Below the pieces are notes generated by a model. That model made no database searches. It saw nothing but the letters and a program-made list of their open reading frames with translations, and was not told the origin of the DNA. Of a DNA stretch of 64,000 nt, positions 45,154-52,613 are shown piece after piece. Source of the DNA: an uncultured Chloroflexota bacterium (GTDB taxonomy: Bacteria > Chloroflexota > Dehalococcoidia > CAUJGQ01); NCBI GenBank assembly GCA_937879875.1, contig CALFMN010000021.1:88492-152491 (forward strand), in the 5' to 3' direction. Made by a program: the position numbers and the translations under genes. The first letter of the stretch is position 1; each line of letters begins with the position of its first letter.

Positions 45154-45326
45154 GTTTCTCTCCTTGCACTGGATCTCACGACATGCGGCGGGCGGAGCAG
45201 CACGGTCAACTGCGCCGGACGCTCGTTGTCGGGTGCGCAGCGGCGACGGCAGCCAGCCGCCGCTGCGGCAGAAACGAACCGCGCCGTACTATGTGCTGAC
45301 AGCAATTCTTGGCAGGGGGGCGATTG

Positions 45327-46073
45327 ATGGGCAAGCTCGATGGGCGTGTCGCAGTAGTAACCGGCGGCGCGCGCGGACTCGGCGCGGCGGCGGCGTTGCG
45401 CCTGGCCGGGGAGGGTGCGCGGGTCGGCGTGCTCGACCTGCGCGACGCGGACGACACACGAGGCCGTATTCAGGCGGCAGGCGGCGCCTGCGAGGTCTGG
45501 CGCTGCGATACCACGGACGAGGCGCAGGTTGCTGCCGCGATCGCCGGTGTCCAAAACCGCTTCGACGCGCTGGACATTCTCGTGAACAACGCCGGCATCC
45601 TGCAGCCGCGCGCCGTCTCGCTGGAGATGTCGAAGGCGGAGGTCGAACGCTACGTCGAAGTGAACTATGTCGGCTACTTCGTGGTAACGAAGGCCGCCTA
45701 TCCGCTGCTCAAACAAAGCGAGCACGCACGCATCATCAACGTCGCCTCGCGCACCTACTTTCTGGCCAACGCCGGTCAGATGGCCTACGTGGCGAGCAAA
45801 GGCGCCGTGCTGGGCATGACGCGCGTGCTGGCGCGCGAGCTGGGGCCGGACAACATCTGCGTCAACGCCGTGATGCCTGGCCAGGTCGCCACGGAAGGCA
45901 CGCGCGAGTATACGGACGAAGAGGCGTTCAACCGCACGATGCAGAACCAGTCGATCAAGAAGCGGGGCACGCCGGAGCATCTGGCCGGCCTGATCGCGTT
46001 TCTGGCCAGCGACGACGCTGAACTGATCACCGGCCAGACGATCTTGTGCGACGGCGGCGCGTACTTGCACTGA
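45327..46073 (+). CDS. Short-chain dehydrogenase/reductase (SDR)
   Basis: This 248-residue classical SDR has TGGARGLG, LVNNAGIL, NVASRTYF with the catalytic Ser, and YVASK with Tyr/Lys. It closes ITGQTILCDGGAYLH. NAD(P)-dependent; the acidic residue after strand 2 (VLDLRD) favours NAD(H). ATG 45327 is preferred because it begins MGKLDGRVAVVTGG, with GGGGGG upstream. Divergent from a CoA-transferase; a family A repeat begins 17 bases after the stop. Confidence 0.92.
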   Translation: MGKLDGRVAVVTGGARGLGAAAALRLAGEGARVGVLDLRDADDTRGRIQAAGGACEVWRCDTTDEAQVAAAIAGVQNRFDALDILVNNAGILQPRAVSLEMSKAEVERYVEVNYVGYFVVTKAAYPLLKQSEHARIINVASRTYFLANAGQMAYVASKGAVLGMTRVLARELGPDNICVNAVMPGQVATEGTREYTDEEAFNRTMQNQSIKKRGTPEHLAGLIAFLASDDAELITGQTILCDGGAYLH

Positions 46074-46089
46074 GACACGTCGAGTGCGG

Positions 46090-46371
46090 GGCACCTAACC
46101 CTGCTTTGCCTGGCGGCAAAGCTGTCCCTTCCCGACGCGGGAAAGGGACTCTTGGAGCGTTCCGAGCGGCGCCGGACGGCGGCGGGGTTGGGGTGTCCTT
46201 GCGGGACGGTCAGCGGGTTGGTCTCCCTGGGCTCCGGTTGCCGTCGAACCGTAACCCTTCCCCTGTGGGGCCAGAGCGCAGCGCAACCGTCGGAGACCTT
46301 TGATGACCGCAGCGCCACCGTCGGAGACTTCCAACACAGATTTCGCTTCAGCGAAAGCGGGGTGAGGCGCC
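46090..46371. repeat. Family A palindromic repeat with an inserted block
   Basis: The left end GGCACCTAACCCTG is perfect; the right end GCGGGGTGAGGCGCC is a diverged version. The right half carries a 27-base block (46271-46297) shared with 34872-34898 and 62100-62126, and a second partial copy ending GTCGGAGAC at 46320-46328. It fills the gap between the SDR and CocE genes. Confidence 0.75.
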
Positions 46372-46381
46372 CGGGTCGACA

Positions 46382-48121
46382 TTAGCGCGGCACGATCGGC
46401 AGCGAGATATGCGACGGGTATCCGGCGTTGTGCAGCACCGTCTGCCGGGCCGGGACCAGCTCGGTTTCTGTCGCGATCGGCCGGCCGGTGTTGGGGTTGC
46501 GGTCGAAACGCGGGAAGTTGCTGGAGCTGATCTCGACGCGCAGACGATGACCCGGCAGGAAGACGTGGCTGGTCGACCACAGGTCGATGCTGTAGGCGTA
46601 GACCTGACCGGGCCGGATCAGCGTTGGCTCGGTGGCGGAATCGCGGTAGCGGGCGCGGATGATGCCGTCCTGGAGGTTGTGCGCGTAGCCGTCGGGCCGC
46701 ACGTCCACCAACTTCGCCGTGAAGTCCGTGTCGTAGGCCGACGACGCGGCATAGAGCGTCATGCTCAGCGGACCGCTCACTTCGAGCGACTCGGTCAGCG
46801 CTTCGGAGCTGTAGACGAGGACGTCCTGCCGCGCTCCGACGGAGCGCTGGTCGAACACGCCGAGCGGCAGGATCAGCGTCGAGCCGCCCAGCGTCGGCAC
46901 CGGGTCGGCCGGATCGTAGACGAAGGCGTCGGCCGGTTCGTTTGCAGGAGGCTCCGGACTCAGCACGCCGTCTCCGCCGCTCGAATTGGCGCTGCCGCGG
47001 CTGTGCAGATACCAGCTCGTGTACCGCGCCGCGGGTGGCGGCCAGGCCGTGGCCGTCTGCCAGCGATTCTCGCCCATGGTGAAGAAGCGCACGGGCGGCT
47101 CCGACATGATGCCGCTGTCACCGCCCTTCAGCCAGTGGTCGAACCAGCGGCGCTGCTCGTCCAGAAGGTCGATCGCGGCCGCGGGGCCGAAGTCGATCTC
47201 GCCGGTGCCTTTCGAGGTCGGCTGCGTGTAGGGAAAGAGATGGCCCCACGGCCCCATCAGCAGCTTCTGTGATGACCGCGCCCGCGGCGTGCCCATCGTC
47301 GAGATGCCCGTGAAATTGTTCCAGGCGCCCTCTTGAAAGATGTCGTACCACGAGCCGAAGTGGTAGATCGGCACGTCGACGTACTGATACTGCCGGCGCA
47401 GGTTCACGGGCCACCAGTACGGCCCGTCGTCGGCGTGCGCGAGATAGTCGGCGAAGTAGGGTGCGACCTGCTGCAGCCGCTCGGCCCAATCGCTCAGCGG
47501 CAGATGCCGGTACCATTCAGCGGTCAGCGGACGGGCGAAGTTCAGCGCTGGATCGACGTAGCCGTCCAGTTCGTCGAGCGTCGACTGCCCGAGCCCGCGC
47601 CGCTCCGCCGTGTTGCGGCCTTTGAAGATGGCGTAGCTGACCATCCAGCCGAACTCGAAGGCGCCGCCGCTGTGGTAGACCCAGCTCTGATGAAAGTCCG
47701 AAGACGCGGAGATCGGCGCCATCGCCCGCAGATGCGGCGGCGCTTTGGGCGCGAGCACGTGCTGGTCGGCGGCGAGATACGACTGACCGATCGTGCCGAT
47801 CTCGCCCGTCGACCAGGGCTGCGCCGCGGCCCATTCCACCGTATCGTAGCCGTCGTCGCCTTCGCTGACGATCGGGTAGTAGTCGCCCTCGGAGCCGAAG
47901 CGGCCGCGGCAGTCCTGCGCGACGACGACGTAGCCGTTGCGCACCCAGAAGGCGGCGCCTGCGCCCGCGCTGCCGCGTCCGTAGGGCGTGCGCGAGACCA
48001 GCACCGGATAGCGGCCCGCAGCGCCCGGCCGGTAGACATCGGCCTGCAGGCGCACGCCGTCGCGCATCGGCACAAACACGTCGCGATCGACGGCGCCTTC
48101 GAACGTCACCTGCTGCACCAT
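46382..48121 (-). CDS. CocE/NonD-family alpha/beta hydrolase (X-Pro dipeptidyl-peptidase-like)
   Basis: The 579 residues start RDVFVPMRDGVRLQADVYRP. The catalytic triad is Ser in IGTIGQSYLA, Asp in FGSWYDIFQEGAW, and His in LMGPWGHLFPY. The C-terminal jelly-roll domain (LEVSGPLSMTLYAASSAYDT ... LPGHRLRVEISSSNFPRFDR) completes the CocE/PepX fold. Family members hydrolyse esters or acyl groups, such as glutaryl-7-ACA or cocaine; the natural substrate is unknown. GGAGGGAGG precedes ATG 48121. Confidence 0.93.
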   Translation of the reverse strand: MVQQVTFEGAVDRDVFVPMRDGVRLQADVYRPGAAGRYPVLVSRTPYGRGSAGAGAAFWVRNGYVVVAQDCRGRFGSEGDYYPIVSEGDDGYDTVEWAAAQPWSTGEIGTIGQSYLAADQHVLAPKAPPHLRAMAPISASSDFHQSWVYHSGGAFEFGWMVSYAIFKGRNTAERRGLGQSTLDELDGYVDPALNFARPLTAEWYRHLPLSDWAERLQQVAPYFADYLAHADDGPYWWPVNLRRQYQYVDVPIYHFGSWYDIFQEGAWNNFTGISTMGTPRARSSQKLLMGPWGHLFPYTQPTSKGTGEIDFGPAAAIDLLDEQRRWFDHWLKGGDSGIMSEPPVRFFTMGENRWQTATAWPPPAARYTSWYLHSRGSANSSGGDGVLSPEPPANEPADAFVYDPADPVPTLGGSTLILPLGVFDQRSVGARQDVLVYSSEALTESLEVSGPLSMTLYAASSAYDTDFTAKLVDVRPDGYAHNLQDGIIRARYRDSATEPTLIRPGQVYAYSIDLWSTSHVFLPGHRLRVEISSSNFPRFDRNPNTGRPIATETELVPARQTVLHNAGYPSHISLPIVPR

Positions 48122-48158
48122 GATCCGCCTCCCTCCTACGTGCCCGCCCCCAGCGGGC

Positions 48159-49461
48159 GGCCCTCATAACCCCCTTCCCCTTCTCCTCACAGGGATAGGT
48201 TTTCGATCGAAGGCTGAAGGCAGCCTGGCACGCCCCGCGGATCCGCAGAATCCTGACGTGTGTCGGACATGTCGAGAACCCAGCGGAGGCGCGCGATGGC
48301 GTGCCACGCGGAAGTGTATCAATGGGCCGCCGAACTTCACCAGCAGCTACCGCACCTGAGCCGGGCGCAAGCGCGGGTGCTGGCGCTGTGGAGTATGGGC
48401 ATGGTACTGGCGCGCTCGTGTGCGGTGACGGCGGTGAGCGGCGTGCTCGGCGCCGTCCTGAGCCAGCCGCCCAACACGCTGCGGCAACGCCTGCGCGAGG
48501 GCTGCTATGCGGCAGCGGACAAGCGTGGCGCCCGGCGCCAGGAGCTGGCTGTCGCCGGCTGCTTCGCCCCCCTGCTCTGCTGGGTGCTCTCGCGTGGGAT
48601 GGGACGGAGCTGGCGCTGGATGCCACACGTTGGGCCAGCGCTTCACGGTCCTGTGTGTCAGTGCAGTCTATCGCGGCTGCGCCATCCCCGTGGCCTGGCG
48701 CGTGCTGCCCGCCACGTAGAAGCGTGCCTGGCGGCGCGAGTGGTTGGTGCTGCTGCACCAGCTCCGCCCGGCCGTGCCCCGGCCGTACCGTGTGATCGTG
48801 CTGGCTGACCGCGGGCTGTGGGCACCGTGGCTGTTCCGCCGCATCACCCGGCTACACTGGCATCCACTCCTGCGCGTGAACGTCGGCGGGCAATTCCGGC
48901 CGGCGGGCTGGCATGGCTTCGTCCCCTTTGCCCACCTCGTCCCGCTGCCGGGAATGCGCTTCCAGGCACGGGGCGTGGCCTTCAAGACGCCGGGGCATCA
49001 GCTCGCCTGCACGCTGCTGGCCTGCTGGGCGACGCCCATGCCGACCGCTGGCTCCTGCTCACCGATCTGGCGACGGAGACGACTGGTGCGTACTGCTCGC
49101 ACTACGGGCCTGGATCGAGGCCGGCTTCAAGGCGCTCAAGTGCGGCGGCTTCGGCTGGCAGCGCCCGCGCATGACCGACCCCGACCGCGCCGCCCGCCCT
49201 GGTTGGGCGTGGCGATCGCCACGCTTTGGCTCTTGAGCGTGGGCGGCGGCAGCACCTCCGCGGCGGCCGCCGCTTGCCGCTGGGGCGTCCCGACGCACGC
49301 GCCGCGCGACGCGGCTGCGGTTGGTGGCGTGCTTCCGGCTGGGCTGGGCGCGGCTCCTCGCCGCGCTGCTCAATCAGGCGCCCCTGCTCCTGCCCACCCG
49401 CGCCGTCAGCCTGCAAGAAACCTACCCCTGAAAGGAGCAGGGGACGGGGGTTATGAGGGCC
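48159..49461. mobile_element. Degraded IS4-like element inserted inside a family B repeat
   Basis: The outer arms 48159-48189 and 49431-49461 are inverted copies of a family B end (GGCCCTCATAACCCCC). Inside them lie IS inverted repeats at 48190-48216 and 49407-49430, both starting CAGGG(A/G)TAGGTTT. The IS therefore landed in the centre of a pre-existing palindromic repeat, or the repeat arms served as its target. Confidence 0.65.
48260..49431 (+). pseudogene. IS4/IS701-like transposase with stop and frameshifts
   Basis: The frame starts near MACHAEVYQWAAELHQQLPH and LSRAQARVLALWSMGMVLA. It shifts near 48590 to WDGTELALDAT and then LGQRFTVLCVSAVYRGCAIP, hits TAG at 48718, and continues LVLLHQLRPAVPRPYRVIVL with LADRGLW. 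It shifts again near 49040 before LRAWIEAGFKALKCGG, the expected catalytic Glu region. At least two frameshifts and one stop make it inactive. Confidence 0.75.
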
Positions 49462-49568
49462 ACGCCCACGCCCCGCGTTGCCCCACCCTTCGCGCTGAGC
49501 CTATAATCCGCCGCAAGCCGGGGCGGCGCCGCGGCGGGCGGCGCGAACGCCGGCGAGGAGGCGCAGCC

Positions 49569-51314
49569 GTGACGGCGACAGTGACGAGCCGGCGCATCGG
49601 CGAGTGGGACTCGGACGCCAACCCGACTTTTAACCTCTGGACGATCGGCAACGCCTCGGAGGTCGTGCCGGGCATCTCGCCGCCGCTGTTCAGCACCTTC
49701 GGCCAGCGCTTCGAGTACAACTCGGCCGTGCAGGTGGCGAGCCGGCTGAAGGTGCTGGACGTGGTGCCCTGCTGCCCGGCGCCGACCGGCAACTGGGCCG
49801 CCGTGATCGCCGGCCGCTGGGCGCTGAACATCGCCTGGTTCAACGCCGCCATCGGCTCGTGGCAGGTGGGCCGCGAGTCCGGCCTGATGAAGCAATTTAT
49901 CAGCTCCACCAACGGCCAGGACATCAGCGCCAAAGCCTCGGTCGACGCGGAGCGGGCGAAGCAGAACGACCGCGCCATGCGCCAGTTGCGCGGCATGCTG
50001 CCCCGCATCGTTGAGCGCGACCGCGCCAGGGTCGAGCGGCTGCGCGCCGCCGACCGCGCCCGCGACTACACGCGCATGTCCGAACGCGCGATCTGGCGCT
50101 ATCTCGAACGCCGCGCGAAGACGGCCAGCGAGCTATTGGGCCATCATCTCTTCGTCTCGCTCTCCGCCGGCGACTACACCGACCGGCTGATGGAGCTGCT
50201 GGACGCGGCGCTGCCCGGCCACGACCCGGCGCTGATCATCGCCCTCACCAGCGCCCTGCGCGACGTGGAGAGCGCGAAGCCGGCCAAAGGCGCCTGGGAC
50301 GTGGCGCAGATCGTGAAGCGGCGCAAGAAGCTGGCCGAGGAGGTGCGCGCCCTGGCGCCGCATACGATCGCCGAACGGCTGCGCGAGCCGCAGGGCGCCG
50401 ACTGGAGGGCCTTCGCCGCGGCCTTCGAAGCGTTCATCGCACTCTACGGCTTCCGCGGCCAGGGCGAGCTCGATCCCTCGTTTGCCGACTGGGAAGAGGA
50501 GCCGGCGTATGCGATCAGCTTCATCAAGACCTACGTCGAGGCGGCGAAGGACAAGAATCCGTACCAACTGGAAGAGCGGGCGGCGCGTGGCCGCGAGGCG
50601 ATCGAGGCGCAGATCGCGCCCGCGATTCCGCGCCAGCACCGCGCCGCCTATCGCGCGCTGCTGGGCGAGGCGCAGACATTCACCCGTATGCGCGAATCTT
50701 CCAAGGCGAACTGGGTGCGCTGCGACCGGCTGCTGCGCAAGCCGACGCTGGAGCTGGGCCGCCGCTTCGTCGAGCGCGGCCTGATTGAGCAGCGCGACGA
50801 CATCTTCTGGTTGCTGGTGAGCGAGGTTGAGGAGGCGGCCGGCGGCGGTGATGCGATGACGCTGCGCGCCGCCCCGGCCCGCCGGCGCAAGGAATCGCAG
50901 CGGCTGGACGGGCTGGAGCTGCCCGAAGTCTTCGCCCTGCCCGTGCAGGCCACGGCGAAGGCGGCGGTGCAGACCGGCGCCACGACGTTGCAGGGCATGC
51001 CGGTTTCGGCGGGCACGGCCAGCGGCCCGGCGCGCGTGGTGCTCTCCGCCGAGTCGGCCGAAGAGGTCGAGCTTGAGCCGGGCGAAGTGCTGGTCGCGCC
51101 CTACACCGACGCGCCCTGGACGCCGCTGTTTGTACCCGCCGCGGCCGTGGTCGTGGAGACGGGTGGCATCCTCTCGCACGCGGCCACCGTGGCGCGCGAG
51201 TTCGGCATTCCCGCCGTCGTCGCCGTCAAGGGCGCCACGCAGCTGATCAAGACCGGCCAGATGGTCACGGTGGACGGCATGACCGGCACGGTCACGTTAG
51301 GGAAAAGGGTGTAG
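49569..51314 (+). CDS. PEP-utilizing (swivelling-domain) protein, paralog of the 39673 gene
   Basis: The 581 residues start at GTG 49569 with GAGGAGG eight bases upstream. An upstream in-frame extension belongs to the IS remnant and is not part of the gene. The protein matches its paralog at 39673-41451 throughout. Examples are FNLWTIGNASEVVPGI, ALIIALTSALRDVESAKPAK, GFRGQGELDPSFADWEEEPA and the phosphohistidine segment TGGILSHAATVAREFGIP. It too lacks an ATP-grasp domain, so it would need a separate phosphoryl donor or partner. Function unknown. Confidence 0.85.
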   Translation: MTATVTSRRIGEWDSDANPTFNLWTIGNASEVVPGISPPLFSTFGQRFEYNSAVQVASRLKVLDVVPCCPAPTGNWAAVIAGRWALNIAWFNAAIGSWQVGRESGLMKQFISSTNGQDISAKASVDAERAKQNDRAMRQLRGMLPRIVERDRARVERLRAADRARDYTRMSERAIWRYLERRAKTASELLGHHLFVSLSAGDYTDRLMELLDAALPGHDPALIIALTSALRDVESAKPAKGAWDVAQIVKRRKKLAEEVRALAPHTIAERLREPQGADWRAFAAAFEAFIALYGFRGQGELDPSFADWEEEPAYAISFIKTYVEAAKDKNPYQLEERAARGREAIEAQIAPAIPRQHRAAYRALLGEAQTFTRMRESSKANWVRCDRLLRKPTLELGRRFVERGLIEQRDDIFWLLVSEVEEAAGGGDAMTLRAAPARRRKESQRLDGLELPEVFALPVQATAKAAVQTGATTLQGMPVSAGTASGPARVVLSAESAEEVELEPGEVLVAPYTDAPWTPLFVPAAAVVVETGGILSHAATVAREFGIPAVVAVKGATQLIKTGQMVTVDGMTGTVTLGKRV

Positions 51315-51400
51315 GGGATAGGGAATAGAGGGCGCAGGGCGACGGAAGCACCTCAGTGCGCGGCAGCCCGGCGCCCTTCCGCGTTTCCTCCCCACGATCG

Positions 51401-51488
51401 CCCCCTTCTCTCCCATGCGCTCGTTGCACGCGGCAGATCTCCAGATGCCGGTGTATGGGAGAGAAGGGGGACGGGGGGTTATGAGGGC
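51401..51488. terminator. 16-bp perfect hairpin (family B repeat)
   Basis: CCCCCTTCTCTCCCAT (51401-51416) and ATGGGAGAGAAGGGGG (51455-51470) form a perfect 16-bp stem, and the right side continues to GAGGGCC at 51488. It lies between convergent genes ending at 51314 and 51479 and overlaps the last codons of the latter. It probably terminates transcription from both sides. Confidence 0.65.
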
Positions 51489-51793
51489 CGCTCCGCCGTG
51501 AACAACTCCTCCAGTACATCGAGCTGGGCCGACGTGCCGGCGATGCGCAGAAGCGGCGCGGGCTCCGTGCTCAGTTCCCAGCCGATCTGGCGGCAGCACT
51601 GCCGCTCGGCATCCACGTATTCGGCAACGGCGGACGCCGCGTCCGGCGCGAAGTCGATCAGCAGCGCACCCGCCTCGCGGCGCACACCGCGCACCGCGGG
51701 CGCCACGTCGAACACGCTCGCGGCGCCGCGCGGACGCGCCTGGAAGTCGCAAACCAGCACGTCCAGTACGTCTTGCTCATTCAACTCGTGCAT
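51479..51793 (-). CDS. Small Cys-pair protein coupled to a MerR regulator
   Basis: The 104 residues start at ATG 51793 with GAAGGAGCG upstream inside the 3' end of merR, overlapping it by 13 bases. Key region is AVAEYVDAERQCCRQIGWEL followed by LLRIAGTSAQLDVLEELF. It resembles short proteins with an ERxCC pair found next to MerR regulators. The vicinal Cys pair could bind a soft metal. Function is otherwise unknown. Translation is likely coupled to merR. Confidence 0.75.
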   Translation of the reverse strand: MHELNEQDVLDVLVCDFQARPRGAASVFDVAPAVRGVRREAGALLIDFAPDAASAVAEYVDAERQCCRQIGWELSTEPAPLLRIAGTSAQLDVLEELFTAERPS

Positions 51794-52239
51794 CTCGTCG
51801 CTCCTTCGTCGATCAGCGGGCAGCAGCCGCACTCCGCAACCCGGCGGCCCGGCGCCGCCCCGCTGCGCAGGTGCTGAATGTGGCGCTCAAGCTCGTCCAG
51901 ATTCGCACACAGCGCCTGCACCTCGCGGATCTGGCGCTCGGCCCGCTCGCGCTGGGCGACGACGCGCTCCTGCAGCTCGTCCATGTACGCTGCGCATTCC
52001 GAACTGAACGCCATGCCGACCAGTTTTCTCACCTCGGGCAGCGGCAGGCCGAGCGCCCGCGCCTGCGCCGCCAGCCGCAGGCAGCGCAGGTCCGGTTGCG
52101 AATACAGGCGGTAGCCGGCGGCCGTGCGCGCCGGGTGTGGCACGATGCCCTCGCTCTCGTAGAAACGAATCGTGCGCACGGGCAGGCCGGTGTGCCGGGC
52201 GACGGCGCCGATCGTGAGGTGCTCGCTCATGTCACCCAT
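51781..52239 (-). CDS. MerR-family (heavy-metal type) regulator
   Basis: The 152 residues have an N-terminal HTH (EHLTIGAVARHTGLPVRTIR, FYESEGIVPHPARTAAGYRL), a long dimerisation helix, and Cys residues in AFSSECAAY and VAECGCCPLIDEG. These match metal-sensing MerR relatives such as the CadR/PbrR/ZntR group; the metal cannot be told. ATG 52230 is an alternative start. Its own promoter is placed so that the transcript has almost no leader. Confidence 0.9.
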   Translation of the reverse strand: MGDMSEHLTIGAVARHTGLPVRTIRFYESEGIVPHPARTAAGYRLYSQPDLRCLRLAAQARALGLPLPEVRKLVGMAFSSECAAYMDELQERVVAQRERAERQIREVQALCANLDELERHIQHLRSGAAPGRRVAECGCCPLIDEGATRCTS

Positions 52240-52245
52240 GGCGCG

Positions 52246-52276
52246 AGCGTACAGCTTCCAGCAACTGGAGGGTCAA
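52246..52276 (-). promoter_or_regulatory. MerR-type promoter with 19-bp spacer and dyad operator
   Basis: On the minus strand TTGACC (-35) and TACGCT (-10) are 19 bases apart, the stretched spacing typical of MerR-controlled promoters. Between them is the dyad TCCAG-TTG-CTGGA. MerR activators bind such a dyad and untwist the promoter. It lies 7-16 bases upstream of the two candidate merR starts and indicates autoregulation. Confidence 0.75.
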
Positions 52277-52613
52277 GCAGCCGCCTCGCCGATGCGTGAC
52301 TCGGTGGGCGCAGAGCGCCGCTTGCGGCGCGCCCTATCCGTCGAAAAGCTCACGCGGCCGCAATCGTGACTGCTCGGTAACGACCGGCCCCTGTCTGCTG
52401 CAGCCATTCCCTGTGCGTTCGACACTTGGATCAACAGCCGGGGCCGCCCTTGCGCACCGGCATGGGTGAGGTAGCTCGATCGCGCCGCAAACACAGCTGC
52501 AATCACGCAGCGCGCCGGCTGGAGCGGCGCAGGCAGCCGAGCGCGCCACGCAGCTCGCGCGTCTGCGCCAGTTCCTCGCCTGGTGCACGCCGGCCATCTT
52601 CGGCTTTTCGCTG

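Noticed and set aside
48744..51314. Long plus-strand frame joining transposase sequence to the PEP-utilizing protein
   Set aside because: The first 825 bases are IS remnant and repeat; the PEP protein has its own GTG and GAGGAGG at 49569.
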